Part shown: positions 1-8,487 of the stretch, one piece after another | How the letters are laid out: each line of letters starts with the position of its first letter | Position numbering within the stretch: position 1 is the first letter of the stretch | Origin: Lachnospiraceae bacterium | Lineage (GTDB): Bacteria; Bacillota; Clostridia; Lachnospirales; Lachnospiraceae | Assembly: GCA_024693845.1 (NCBI GenBank) | Contig: JAILKJ010000038.1 | Location: 1-47,369, forward strand | DNA length: 47,369 nucleotides | Direction of reading: 5' to 3' | Translations under genes and position numbers: made by a program | The notes under the pieces: model-generated | The model's database searches: none | Told to the model about the DNA's origin: nothing | The model's input: only the letters and a program-made list of their open reading frames with translations

Positions 1-187
1 CTGGCATGATCAGGGCATCAGGACCATGTCACAGATCGAAGAGGAAGAGAAAAAGTACGGCAACGAAAAGAAGAAGGCCAAGAACAGTAAGAATCTGTCG
101 ATCGCATCCAGGTTGCCCCAGAATCAATACATGGAGCGTAAGATCGATTATGACAGCCAGGAAGAGGAGTTTTTGAAATATCAATGA
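1..187 (+). CDS. DnaD-domain replication protein, C-terminal end only
   Basis: This is an open frame entering from the left edge (first full codon at base 2) and ending with TGA at 185-187, so only about 61 C-terminal residues are present. It begins WHDQGIRT and continues into a charged, Lys/Glu-rich tail. The WH-x(3)-G/N-x-x-T start resembles the end of the DnaB_2/DnaD C-terminal domain found in Firmicute replication-initiation and primosome proteins. Its stop overlaps the ATG of the next gene by 3 bases (ATGA), and that gene is a DnaC/DnaI-type ATPase. A DnaD-like protein followed by a helicase loader is a familiar primosome gene order in Firmicutes. The family call rests on a short stretch plus context, so it is moderate; the real start is outside the window. 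Confidence 0.62.
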   Translation, partial: WHDQGIRTMSQIEEEEKKYGNEKKKAKNSKNLSIASRLPQNQYMERKIDYDSQEEEFLKYQ

Positions 188-1182
188 ACGTTTCCCTGAT
201 CTATGATGAGATAGAAAGAGAATACGACCGCCGACGCCAGGAAAACCTGCGTATCGAGCTTACCAGGAAGCAGGAGATCGCATCCGTGATCCCCGAACTT
301 GCACAGATGATCGAAGAGGCAAGGTCTGCGTCCCTTGCCGGCCTTGTGGAAAGGCTGGAAAAGGGAGATAGTGCCTCTGCGGAGGGATCACCTCTTTCAT
401 CATTGAAACAAAAGAAAGCAGAGCTACTGAAGAAAAACGGCTATCCGGAGGATTATCTGGAGCCTGTTTTTTCATGTAAGGACTGTGAAGATACGGGCTA
501 TCTGAGAGATGTTTACGGCAAGAGGAGCATCCGCTGCAAGTGCTTTTCCGAGAAGCTGTTTACGCGGCTTTCCGAAGCCTCGGGTCTGGCACAGCTGATC
601 AAAACGGAGAATTTTGACCATCTTTCCGACGCCTATTATGAGGGTGAGGATCTGGTAAGCTTCAAGAAATGCGAGAAACTCTGCAGGGATTTTGCATCAA
701 ATTCCGACCAATGCTATCAAAATTTTCTCTTTTATGGTAATATAGGAACCGGCAAATCGTTTTTATCCTGCTGCGTGGCAAATGAGCTGCTTAAGCAGGG
801 AAAGAGCGTGTTGTATTTTTCCTGTGCCGCAATTTTCGACCGTCTGGCGGATCTGAGATTTTCCGACCGGGATGAGGAGAAGCAGGCGGGCAGGGATCTT
901 CAGCAGGATCTGTATGACTGTGATCTTCTGATCCTGGACGATCTGGGAACGGAGAGAGTCAACCAGTTTACGGTATCGGAACTGTTTTCCCTGCTGAATG
1001 AAAGGATGCTAAGGCAAAAGTCCACCATCATATCGACGAATCTGTCTTTTCAGGGTCTTCACGAGATGTATTCGGAGAGGGTTATCTCCCGGCTTATGAC
1101 AGGCTATAAGCTATGTAAGTTCTCGGGCAAGGATATCCGCAAGGAGAAGATCCGGGAAAGAAGTCAGATGCAGTCATCATAG
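184..1182 (+). CDS. DnaC/DnaI-type helicase-loader ATPase
   Basis: This 332-residue AAA+ ATPase probably loads the replicative helicase onto DNA in the cytoplasm. Walker A (GNIGTGKS) lies near residues 185-193 and Walker B (LLILDDLGTE) near 248-257. A downstream STN...SRL stretch looks like sensor 1 and the arginine-finger region. Ahead of the ATPase core, Cys98-x2-Cys101 and Cys118-x-Cys120 form a probable zinc-binding cluster, as in DnaI-like loaders of Clostridia. The first 90 residues are helical and charged, which suits helicase or DnaD contact. The ATG overlaps the stop of the DnaD-like gene (ATGA), so translation is probably coupled. The DnaC/DnaI family call is secure. Which of the two names fits better cannot be settled from sequence reading alone. 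Confidence 0.88.
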   Translation: MNVSLIYDEIEREYDRRRQENLRIELTRKQEIASVIPELAQMIEEARSASLAGLVERLEKGDSASAEGSPLSSLKQKKAELLKKNGYPEDYLEPVFSCKDCEDTGYLRDVYGKRSIRCKCFSEKLFTRLSEASGLAQLIKTENFDHLSDAYYEGEDLVSFKKCEKLCRDFASNSDQCYQNFLFYGNIGTGKSFLSCCVANELLKQGKSVLYFSCAAIFDRLADLRFSDRDEEKQAGRDLQQDLYDCDLLILDDLGTERVNQFTVSELFSLLNERMLRQKSTIISTNLSFQGLHEMYSERVISRLMTGYKLCKFSGKDIRKEKIRERSQMQSS

Positions 1183-1198
1183 AAAGGAAATCTGTCTC

Positions 1199-2392
1199 AT
1201 GTCAGATCGCGAAGAACTTCGTAACCTGGAAACCATACCCGTGGGAAGTCTTGGTCTTATCCCAATGGCAAGCTGCCTTGCCCTGGGAGAAATGATCGAT
1301 AAATACCTCGTAAGATGGAGGACCACCCGGGAGAACGAGCATAAGAATTCCCTGGCCTTCAAAGGCTATATGAGGGATTCCTACCTGCTCAAATCCAAAG
1401 TGCCCAGATTCGGCAGCGGCGAAGCCAAGGGAGAGATCTTGGAGTCCGTCAGAGGATATGATCTGTACCTGCTTGTGGACGTAGCCAACTACGCCATGAC
1501 CTATTCCCTTTGCGGACATGAGAATCATATGTCACCGGATGATCATTTCCAGGATCTGAAGCGTATCATTGCGGCAGTGGGCGGCAAGGCCCGCAGGATC
1601 ACCGTGATCATGCCGTTTCTGTACGAGAGCCGTCAGCACAAGAGGACGGCGAGAGAGTCTCTGGATTGTGCCATTGCTCTGCAGGAGCTGGTTTCCATGG
1701 GTGTCGACAACATCATCACCTTCGATGCACATGACCCCAGAGTTCAGAATGCAATTCCTCTGAGCGGTTTCGAGACCGTTCAGCCCACCTATCAGTTTAT
1801 CAAAGGTCTACTGCATAATGTATCGGATCTTACCATCGACGCCGAGCATATGATGATCATCAGCCCGGATGAAGGCGGAATGAGCCGTGCGATCTACATG
1901 GCCAACGTCCTGGGGATCGATATGGGTATGTTCTACAAGCGTCGTGATTACACCAGGATCGAGAACGGACGCAATCCCATCGTGGCCCATGAGTTTTTGG
2001 GCAGCAGCGTAGAAGGCAAGGACTGTATCGTCATCGACGATATGATCTCCTCCGGAGAAAGTGTGCTTGAGGTAGCGGCCGAGCTGAAGAAGAGAAAGGC
2101 CAACAGAGTCTTCATCTGTGCAACCTTCGGCCTGTTCACCGGCGGTCTGGAGCGTTTTGACGTTGCCTGCCGCGACGGTCTGATCGCCAAAGTCCTGACC
2201 ACCAACCTGATCTATCAGACACCGGAATTGTTAGCAAAGGATTACTATATCAACTGCGATATGAGCAAGTACATCGCATACATCATCGATACGCTGAATC
2301 ATGATGCATCCATCTCGGATCTGCTCAATCCCAGCGACAGGATCCAGGCGATCCTGCAGAAATACCGCAACGGAGAGCTGGAAAATCAGTAA
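1199..2392 (+). CDS. prs: Ribose-phosphate pyrophosphokinase (PRPP synthetase), long form
   Basis: The 397-residue protein should make phosphoribosyl pyrophosphate from ribose 5-phosphate and ATP, feeding purine, pyrimidine, His, Trp and NAD synthesis. The PRPP-binding loop DDMISSGES lies at residues 280-288. An FDAHD segment at 175-179 stands where classical enzymes have the metal-binding DLH motif, and MPFLYESRQHKR stands where they have MPYxxYARQDRK. The usual length is about 310-320 residues; this one has an N-terminal extension and inserts, including a Cys/His-containing stretch near residues 105-115. The start is ATG 1199, about 10 bases after AGAAAGGAAA. It sits 16 bases after the helicase-loader gene. 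Function is inferred from motifs; the active-site loop departs from the textbook consensus, so kinetics or regulation may differ. Confidence 0.85.
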   Translation: MSDREELRNLETIPVGSLGLIPMASCLALGEMIDKYLVRWRTTRENEHKNSLAFKGYMRDSYLLKSKVPRFGSGEAKGEILESVRGYDLYLLVDVANYAMTYSLCGHENHMSPDDHFQDLKRIIAAVGGKARRITVIMPFLYESRQHKRTARESLDCAIALQELVSMGVDNIITFDAHDPRVQNAIPLSGFETVQPTYQFIKGLLHNVSDLTIDAEHMMIISPDEGGMSRAIYMANVLGIDMGMFYKRRDYTRIENGRNPIVAHEFLGSSVEGKDCIVIDDMISSGESVLEVAAELKKRKANRVFICATFGLFTGGLERFDVACRDGLIAKVLTTNLIYQTPELLAKDYYINCDMSKYIAYIIDTLNHDASISDLLNPSDRIQAILQKYRNGELENQ

Positions 2393-2421
2393 TACTAAAC
2401 TGTGATTTAGGGGGTTTAGCC

Positions 2422-3096
2422 ATGTTTTTTCATTTCATCGGACAGGTAACGCAGTCGGAAGAGGGAAGCTTTATCAAGATCCCTTTCAATGTCTGGGAGG
2501 TTTGTGATACCCAGGGAGTCCTCAGCATCGAAGGCAAGGCTGAGGGATCGGCGTTTAAATGTGATCTGGTACCTTTGGGCAAGGGGATGTATCAGATCCC
2601 GGTCAACGAATCGGTGGAGCGTGCCATTGAGGGCAAAACGAAGGATATCCCGATCCGTTTTACCATTCCCAAGCGTAAGGCTTATATCGGCGGGGACAGT
2701 CCCTACTCCTTTGATAATCCCATCCGGCGGATCGACAGCATGAAGCTGATTACCCAGCCGAATGACGGGCTTTGCGGGCAGACCTGTATCGCAATGCTCG
2801 CCGGCGTCAGCCTGGATGAGGCCTGTGAGATCATGCACTGCCGGGACTGGCAGGCCAGCATGGGCAAGATGGTTGATACGCTCGATTATCTGGGACTGGC
2901 ACACGACGGAACGATCTACTATGAGGGTGGAAACGATGTAGAGCTTCCGAAATGTGCGATCCTGATGGAGAAGATGGGACGCTACAGTCATTATCTTCTG
3001 ATCTATGACGGAACCTACTATGATCCCACGGAAGGGATCCTGGAGGATTTCGACAAGGCGAATCTGGTGGGGTATCTGGAGATCCGCACTTATTGA
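2422..3096 (+). CDS. DUF1905 domain fused to C39-like cysteine peptidase domain
   Basis: This 224-residue protein has no signal peptide or membrane segment and is therefore probably cytoplasmic. Residues 1-80 match the DUF1905 pattern: F-x-G at the start, IPFNVWE, an IEGKAEGSAF strand, LVPLGKGMYQIPVN, then the charged ERAIEGK helix. Residues 105-224 look like a papain-fold C39 peptidase. Gln112 is six residues before Cys118 in a CGQTC-IAMLAG helix start, His190 sits in a SHYLLIYDG strand, and Asp201 in YYDPTEG, giving a plausible oxyanion-Gln/Cys/His/Asp set. GGGGG 7 bases before ATG 2422 supports the start. DUF1905 has no settled biochemical role, and I do not know the substrate. The gene follows prs by 29 bases and precedes a secreted esterase. 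Confidence 0.72.
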   Translation: MFFHFIGQVTQSEEGSFIKIPFNVWEVCDTQGVLSIEGKAEGSAFKCDLVPLGKGMYQIPVNESVERAIEGKTKDIPIRFTIPKRKAYIGGDSPYSFDNPIRRIDSMKLITQPNDGLCGQTCIAMLAGVSLDEACEIMHCRDWQASMGKMVDTLDYLGLAHDGTIYYEGGNDVELPKCAILMEKMGRYSHYLLIYDGTYYDPTEGILEDFDKANLVGYLEIRTY

Positions 3097-3152
3097 AAAC
3101 GGTTACATTAGGGTAAAGGGTTAAGCAAAAACACTGAGTATGGGGGAAGGGT

Positions 3153-4070
3153 ATGAAAAAAACAGGCGCAAAGTATCTGACGATCAAACGGGTGGGAATT
3201 GTTTTTCTCACCCTTTTTGTCTTCCTGATCTGTTTCCCGACGGGAACATGGGCTAAGAAGAAGACCGTGGACATCATCGTTTTTACGGGACAGAGCAACA
3301 TGATGGGTCACGGAAATGCGGATGAAGCACCCAAGCTTAAGAAAAATGCGGGCTATGCTTATCTGCCCGTAACCGGTAAGGGCCGGCTCTCCGAGCTCTG
3401 GGAGCCCTTCGGCAAGGATGAGCACGAGGGCGACTTCTGCAACATCTACGGAGATGAGAATCTGGTCACCGGGTCCATGGTAACGGCGTTTGTCAACGCT
3501 TACTACACCCAGACGGGAACCCCTGTGGTGGCGGTACCTGCGGGATTAAACGGTTCCGGAAGCCTGATGTGGAAGACCAAACATTACAAGGCTGTGGCCC
3601 GCCGCGTCAATGCAGCCAAGAAGGCAGCCAAGAAGAAATTCAAGATCGGTCATGTCTACATGGTATGGCTGCAGGGAGAAAGCGATGCCACCGCCATGCA
3701 GCGCAACGAAGACGGCACCTGTGAGAGCGGTATGACCGAAGCCAAATATATCAGCAATGTTAAGGGTATGTTCAAGAAGGTTAAGAACAAGGCGAAGGTT
3801 TCCAAATGCTTTGTGATCCGGATCCCCTCCTATTATGGTGACAATAAGGATCCCTACGGAACAAGCTGGAACACCTACTTCAAGAAGATCCAGAAGGCCC
3901 AGACCAATCTCTGCAAGGACAAGAATTTCGTTATGGTCTATTCCAAGACTCCTTCCCTGGGCAAGAGCTACATGCAGCAGGATTACCTGCACATCAACCA
4001 GCAGGGTCTTAACAAGATCGGTAAGGGGGCCGGAAAGGCAGCGGGCAAATTTGCCCTGAAGGATAAATAA
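3153..4070 (+). CDS. Secreted SGNH-fold acetylesterase (sialate O-acetylesterase-like)
   Basis: This 305-residue protein has an N-terminal signal peptide (basic MKKTGAKYLTIKR, a hydrophobic core to about residue 28, then a WAKK cleavage region). The mature part is an SGNH/SASA-type carbohydrate esterase. The nucleophile motif GQSNM has Ser48, a VWLQGESDA block carries the conserved Gly/Glu segment, and the DYLH motif near the C-terminus supplies Asp277 and His280 of the triad. Such enzymes remove acetyl groups from sugars; the actual substrate (host glycan, plant hemicellulose or own wall) is not visible. The mature protein is rich in Lys, as are the other secreted proteins of this window. 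A GGGGGAAGGGT site lies directly before ATG 3153. The esterase call is firm; exact specificity is open. Confidence 0.83.
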   Translation: MKKTGAKYLTIKRVGIVFLTLFVFLICFPTGTWAKKKTVDIIVFTGQSNMMGHGNADEAPKLKKNAGYAYLPVTGKGRLSELWEPFGKDEHEGDFCNIYGDENLVTGSMVTAFVNAYYTQTGTPVVAVPAGLNGSGSLMWKTKHYKAVARRVNAAKKAAKKKFKIGHVYMVWLQGESDATAMQRNEDGTCESGMTEAKYISNVKGMFKKVKNKAKVSKCFVIRIPSYYGDNKDPYGTSWNTYFKKIQKAQTNLCKDKNFVMVYSKTPSLGKSYMQQDYLHINQQGLNKIGKGAGKAAGKFALKDK

Positions 4071-4087
4071 GATTTTTTGAGGCGGAT

Positions 4088-5008
4088 ATGATAAACAGGG
4101 TAAGGCAACAGCTCGATACGTATTTCACAGGTAAGGAAGAAGTGACAAGGGACATTTTGATCTGTCTTTTGTCCGGAGGACATGTGCTTTTGGAGGACGT
4201 ACCGGGTGTGGGTAAGACTACCCTGGCTAAGGTGCTGTCCCGCACAGTGGGCGCCGATTTCGGGCGTATCCAGTTCACGCCGGATACCCTTCCTTCGGAT
4301 GTAACAGGTCTGTCGATCTACAATGCCCGCACGGGGCAGTTTGATTTTCAGCAGGGAGCCGTCATGCACAATCTGGTGCTGGCAGATGAGATCAACCGCA
4401 CCTCACCCAAGACCCAGGCCAGTCTTCTGGAGGCCATGGCCGAAGGCCAGGTAACGGTGGAGGGAAAAGTGCACCCCCTGGGAGATCCCTTCATGGTGAT
4501 CGCCACCCAGAATCCCGTTGAATTCGTGGGGACCTATCCCCTTCCCGAGGCACAGCTGGACCGGTTTATGATGCGCCTTTCTCTGGGGTATCCGAAATCC
4601 GAGGCTGAGGTGGAGATGACCCGCAGGAATCTGGAAGGCTTTGCCATGGACTCGGTGGAGCCTGTATGTACCCTGTCCGATATCCTTCGCATGAAAGAAG
4701 AAGTTGCAAAAGTAAATGTCAGCGACAAGCTTTTGCTCTACATACAGCAGATCTGCGACCTGACAAGGCAGGAGGAAAGCTTTGTTATGGGAGCCAGCCC
4801 CAGGGCGGGTGTTTTCATGGCTCTTGCAGCCAGAGCCCTGGCGTATATGGAGGGCAGGGATTTTGTAAAGCCCGATGACGTGAAGGCTGTCTGCGTCAAT
4901 GTACTTCATCACCGCCTGTCTCTGACCAGCCGGGAGAAGATCAGAAAGACCGATATCGACTCCCTTCTTCGTTCCCTGATGCTCAAAGTCAAGGTTCCCA
5001 TGGAGTGA
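4088..5008 (+). CDS. MoxR-family AAA+ ATPase
   Basis: This 306-residue cytoplasmic AAA+ ATPase is of the MoxR/RavA group, thought to act as a chaperone assembling or activating partner proteins. Walker A is DVPGVGKTT near residues 37-45, Walker B is LVLADEINR near 97-105, and the characteristic MoxR stretch SLLEAMAEGQVTVEG follows. ATQNP and LPEAQLDRF supply the sensor and arginine-finger regions, and the C-terminal AAA lid is present (SPRAG-x-x-MALAARALA). The length is normal for the family. It is followed after 3 bases by a DUF58 gene and then by a membrane transglutaminase-like gene, the classic MoxR-DUF58-TgpA order. The trio is likely co-transcribed and acts at the membrane or envelope; the client is unknown. 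Confidence 0.92.
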   Translation: MINRVRQQLDTYFTGKEEVTRDILICLLSGGHVLLEDVPGVGKTTLAKVLSRTVGADFGRIQFTPDTLPSDVTGLSIYNARTGQFDFQQGAVMHNLVLADEINRTSPKTQASLLEAMAEGQVTVEGKVHPLGDPFMVIATQNPVEFVGTYPLPEAQLDRFMMRLSLGYPKSEAEVEMTRRNLEGFAMDSVEPVCTLSDILRMKEEVAKVNVSDKLLLYIQQICDLTRQEESFVMGASPRAGVFMALAARALAYMEGRDFVKPDDVKAVCVNVLHHRLSLTSREKIRKTDIDSLLRSLMLKVKVPME

Positions 5009-5011
5009 TGT

Positions 5012-6169
5012 ATGACTCGAAACAGGATCGTATGGGCCCTGTTGTGGATCCTGTCACTTGTGGGGATCAGCTTTTACGGAGGCCCCGTCAGCTACGGTTT
5101 TTTTGCCGTTCTTACTCTCATACCCGTTATCTGTCTGGTATATCTTTTGATGGTTCTGGCGTGTTTCAAGATGTATCAGCGGTTCACTGTTCCCGGGATC
5201 GTATGCAATCATTCCGTTCCCTTTTATTTCATTTTGCAAAACGAGGATCTGTTTTCTTTCGCGGGTATCCGCGTCACTTTCTATTCCGATTTTTCACAGA
5301 TCGACGGTGTGGATGACGAAACGGAGTATGAGCTTTTACCCCACACCAACATCAAAAAAGAAACCGATATGGTCTGCCGCTATCGCGGAGAGTATAACGT
5401 GGGGATCAAAAGCGTTATCCTCCGGGATTTTTTCTGCCTGTTCAAACTCACCTACCGCAACCGCGAGCCCATGAAGGTGAAAGTCCTTCCGGATATCATT
5501 AACCTCGAGAATCTGCAGGATGTGGATATTGATTCCGTCAGTGACAAAAATACATCTTCCTCTCTCTCCCATCCCGATGTGACCATCAGGGAGTACATAC
5601 CCGGTGATGACATCAGGCGCATGCACTGGAAACAGACGGCCCGCACCGGAAAGCCCATGGTGAGAAACTATATCGGCGAGGAAAAAGAAGGTATCGGGAT
5701 CCTGCTGCATTCCCACAGGATCAGCTCCGATCCGAAGGAATATCTTCCGGTGGAAAACCGTATGCTGGAGATCGTTATTGCTCTGGCCCTTTTGTTTCGG
5801 GAAAGAAGTATCCCTGCCACTGTCTGTTACTATGCCAAAGATCCGGGACTGCAGATCGTGGACAGTGCGGATTCTTTTCAGGCCCTCTATAAAGCTATGT
5901 CGGATATCAATTTTGAAGAAGGTGAGGTTTCCGGCTGCCTTTATGATGCCATGATGGCGGGGGATGCCTTTTCCAAAAAGATCCTCTTTCTCGTTGCGCC
6001 GGAAATGGATGAGGAGGTCTCAGCCGTTTTGGACAGACTCAGGGAAAGCGATGCGGAAGTGATCCTGTATCTGGTCCGCAGCGGCGTTGAAAAAGAAGTA
6101 ACGAAGTTGTCACCCCATATCACGGCAAGAACGATACCGACAGACGGACAACTGCCGGATCTGTTGTAG
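5012..6169 (+). CDS. DUF58 domain membrane protein
   Basis: This 385-residue protein has two N-terminal membrane segments (about residues 7-24 and 28-50). A beta-rich extracytoplasmic-type region follows, and then the DUF58 signature IREYIPGDDIRRMHWKQTAR near residues 192-211 with its conserved Arg, Asp, His-Trp and Lys positions. The C-terminal part (220-385) resembles a von Willebrand A-like fold (ILLHSHRI, then a later ILFLVAPEMDEE strand). DUF58 proteins are regularly encoded with MoxR ATPases and are thought to be their partners. Here the gene starts 3 bases after the moxR stop and ends 8 bases before the transglutaminase gene, so the three are almost certainly one transcription unit. 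The molecular role is not established for the family. Confidence 0.87.
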   Translation: MTRNRIVWALLWILSLVGISFYGGPVSYGFFAVLTLIPVICLVYLLMVLACFKMYQRFTVPGIVCNHSVPFYFILQNEDLFSFAGIRVTFYSDFSQIDGVDDETEYELLPHTNIKKETDMVCRYRGEYNVGIKSVILRDFFCLFKLTYRNREPMKVKVLPDIINLENLQDVDIDSVSDKNTSSSLSHPDVTIREYIPGDDIRRMHWKQTARTGKPMVRNYIGEEKEGIGILLHSHRISSDPKEYLPVENRMLEIVIALALLFRERSIPATVCYYAKDPGLQIVDSADSFQALYKAMSDINFEEGEVSGCLYDAMMAGDAFSKKILFLVAPEMDEEVSAVLDRLRESDAEVILYLVRSGVEKEVTKLSPHITARTIPTDGQLPDLL

Positions 6170-6177
6170 GTAAAAAT

Positions 6178-8379
6178 ATGATACGAGCCTTGTATGAATT
6201 TCTTTTTGCCATATTGCCCGCTCTGGGAGCTGTGCTGTTCTATTCGGAGGGCAGCGCTTCGGAGCAGCCCGTAGCCGCCATGCTGATGGTTTGCGTATTA
6301 GCCTGCGTGCTCTTTTCCCTTTTTTTGCATCTGAAAATGGGCGGGAGACTTTTGTTTATCGGCATTGCCCTATCCAATGTCCTGGGGTTCTACATGATCT
6401 GGAAACGGTCCCCGGAGACCTTTTTCCTGCAGGGACAGACCTGGCTTTTGCCGGTGCTTGCCATTAGTTTCGCTTCTTTTTTGCTGGCGCTTCTGGCCAC
6501 CCGCTTCACCCCGGTGCGGATCCTTTGTGTGATCGCCTGCTTTAGTTTGCTGGTGCTAACTTTATTATCCTATCTTACCGCGGGAAAGGGCGTTTTTGTC
6601 ATCCTTCTGTTTGCGATCCTGTGCGTGGCCGATCAGATCGAGCTTACCTGGAAAAGAGAAGGCCGGAGGGATAAACGGATCCACATGGTGAGCATTTTTC
6701 CCTTCCTGCTTCTGATCGTTCTGATACCGGCCTTTATAAAGTTTCCCAACAAGCCCTATGACTGGGCCTTTGTGGTCAGGCTCTGGGAGAAGGTGGAGAC
6801 GGGAGCCGACCTGATCCGCTTCGGCTTCATGTCGGGCACGGATTCCTTCATCGGTTTTACCGATAACGGCGGTCTGAAGGACAGCGTCGAAGAGGATAAG
6901 AGGCAGGATCTGGCCATCACTACAAAAGAGGATCTTCCCATGACGATCTATCTGTCAGGTATCGTGTTTAATACCTTCGACGGACGGGAGTGGAAAAAGA
7001 CCAACCACAGCGAGTTCCCCGAAAACGAATTTGATACCCTTGAGAGTCTGGCCGCTGCCTACGGCGCAGACGGGCTTCTCACGGATTATTTTAAAAGACA
7101 GCATATCGAGGTAGAGTATCTGGATGCCAAATCCAGGTATGTGTTCATACCTGCCAAGCTCCGCTCCGAGGATGCCCATGAAAAGGCCAATGTCAAAAAT
7201 GACGGCGGCGATCTCGTTTTCAAAAGGCACAGTCCCTATCATTTCACTTTTTCCGGGAATTATTACAGGGCCAATACCGACAATCCGGAGTTTTACAGTT
7301 TCATGGATGACGGGAAAGAGCTGACAACAAGGGATTGGAACAATGCTCTTGCGGCCATGGGAAAAGAGCCCTGGGACGAGCATTATCCCTTCGATCTGTA
7401 TCGGGAGTATCAGACCTATGTGAAGGAAACCTACAGCGATGATACGGTCCTTTCCCATCAGGTTTCCGATGCCCTGTCGGAGGTTCTGAAAGGAGATGGC
7501 GATTATGAAAAGCTCAAAAACCTGGAGGCTTATTTTCAGCAGATGCAGTATGATACAGATCCCGGTCCTTTGCCGAGAGAGGTAAAAGACGCCTCCGCCT
7601 TTCTGGATCATTTCCTGCTTAAGGAAAGAAAGGGATACTGCAGCTACTATGCAACCGCCTTTGCTCTTACGGCAAGGTCCATGGGTCTGCCCGCCCGCTA
7701 TGTTCAGGGGTACCGTATCACGGTGGACGGCAAGGGCAGACACGTGATCACCTCCGATATGGCCCATGCCTGGCCTGAGGTGTATTTTGCCGGAAAGGGA
7801 TGGATCGCCTTTGAGCCCACCCCCGGCTTCTACCGGCTTTCCGCATGGCGGATGTTCGATCAGAAAACCCTGGATCCGGAAAGGGTATACAAGTATAAAA
7901 GGGGTGTGCGAACGCAGGAAGAAGAGGAGATGGCTGAGGAACCGGAGCTCGAGCCTGAGGAGTCGGAGAGCCTGCGAAAAGAGGGCTTTTCCTGGCATTC
8001 CCTGATGCTGCCGGGCATCTTTGCCTTCGCATTTTTGCTGCTGTTTTTGATGGCCGTGAAACTGATCCGTTTCCTCCGGGTCCGCTCCATGAAGGCGGAT
8101 CAGCAGTTTAAGTATCTGGCGGGCGACTGTCTTTCCATCTGCCGCCTTATGGGCCTTGGGATCAGAGAAGGGGAGACACTTTCGGAGTATCAAAGTAGGG
8201 TTTTGCCGGAAACCGGAGAGCAGGCACTTTCCTTTATCGATACCTATGAGAGGATCCTGTATGCGGGTTTTGACTGCAGCCGGGAGGATGCCGCTTTTGC
8301 CGGGGATTGCAGAGCCCTTCTGATGCGACTTTTGAAGAAAAAGAGAAAGCTGCATTATCTGATCCGGATATGCTTCTGA
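6178..8379 (+). CDS. Membrane transglutaminase-like protein (TgpA type)
   Basis: This 733-residue integral membrane protein has six to seven hydrophobic segments in residues 1-205, a large external region (about 205-600), one membrane segment near 608-632, and a cytoplasmic tail resembling DUF4129. The external part carries the transglutaminase/protease-like core. Cys488 is in KGYCSYYATAFALTARS, His530 in HAWPEVYF, and a Glu at 546 in FEPTPGF where the Asp of the classic triad stands. A GLPARYVQGYR strand lies between them. The linker before the last membrane segment is very acidic (EEEEMAEEPELEPEE). It is the third member of the MoxR-DUF58-TgpA set. The fold is clear; whether it cross-links, cleaves or only binds surface peptides is unknown. 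RBS support is modest (AGGT, 8 bases before ATG). Confidence 0.88.
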   Translation: MIRALYEFLFAILPALGAVLFYSEGSASEQPVAAMLMVCVLACVLFSLFLHLKMGGRLLFIGIALSNVLGFYMIWKRSPETFFLQGQTWLLPVLAISFASFLLALLATRFTPVRILCVIACFSLLVLTLLSYLTAGKGVFVILLFAILCVADQIELTWKREGRRDKRIHMVSIFPFLLLIVLIPAFIKFPNKPYDWAFVVRLWEKVETGADLIRFGFMSGTDSFIGFTDNGGLKDSVEEDKRQDLAITTKEDLPMTIYLSGIVFNTFDGREWKKTNHSEFPENEFDTLESLAAAYGADGLLTDYFKRQHIEVEYLDAKSRYVFIPAKLRSEDAHEKANVKNDGGDLVFKRHSPYHFTFSGNYYRANTDNPEFYSFMDDGKELTTRDWNNALAAMGKEPWDEHYPFDLYREYQTYVKETYSDDTVLSHQVSDALSEVLKGDGDYEKLKNLEAYFQQMQYDTDPGPLPREVKDASAFLDHFLLKERKGYCSYYATAFALTARSMGLPARYVQGYRITVDGKGRHVITSDMAHAWPEVYFAGKGWIAFEPTPGFYRLSAWRMFDQKTLDPERVYKYKRGVRTQEEEEMAEEPELEPEESESLRKEGFSWHSLMLPGIFAFAFLLLFLMAVKLIRFLRVRSMKADQQFKYLAGDCLSICRLMGLGIREGETLSEYQSRVLPETGEQALSFIDTYERILYAGFDCSREDAAFAGDCRALLMRLLKKKRKLHYLIRICF

Positions 8380-8394
8380 AAAAGCGCTTAATTC

Positions 8395-8423
8395 TTGCAA
8401 AAGAGGAGGGTATTTGGTAAAAT
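8395..8423 (+). promoter_or_regulatory. Sigma-A-type promoter of pgi
   Basis: TTGCAA at 8395-8400 and TAAAAT at 8418-8423 are separated by exactly 17 bases, in the non-coding gap between the transglutaminase gene and pgi. Transcription would begin near 8430. This gives pgi its own start, consistent with the terminator seen after it. Confidence 0.72.
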
Positions 8424-8432
8424 TTTAATAGT

Positions 8433-8452
8433 CGTTTCACGCAGATGAAACG
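8433..8452 (+). promoter_or_regulatory. Hairpin at the 5' end of the pgi transcript
   Basis: CGTTTCA (8433-8439) and TGAAACG (8446-8452) are perfect complements around a 6-base loop. They begin 10 bases after the -10 box, that is at or within a few bases of the predicted transcript start. It could be a stabilising 5' stem-loop or an operator; sequence alone does not decide. Confidence 0.4.
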
Positions 8453-8487
8453 GTACAAATCCGTAGAGAGAAAGAAGGAGTTAAAAG

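Noticed and set aside
6955-8400. Minus-strand open frame of 481 codons across the transglutaminase gene
   Set aside because: It mirrors a conserved membrane protein gene and would cover the pgi -35 region; it has no start signal.
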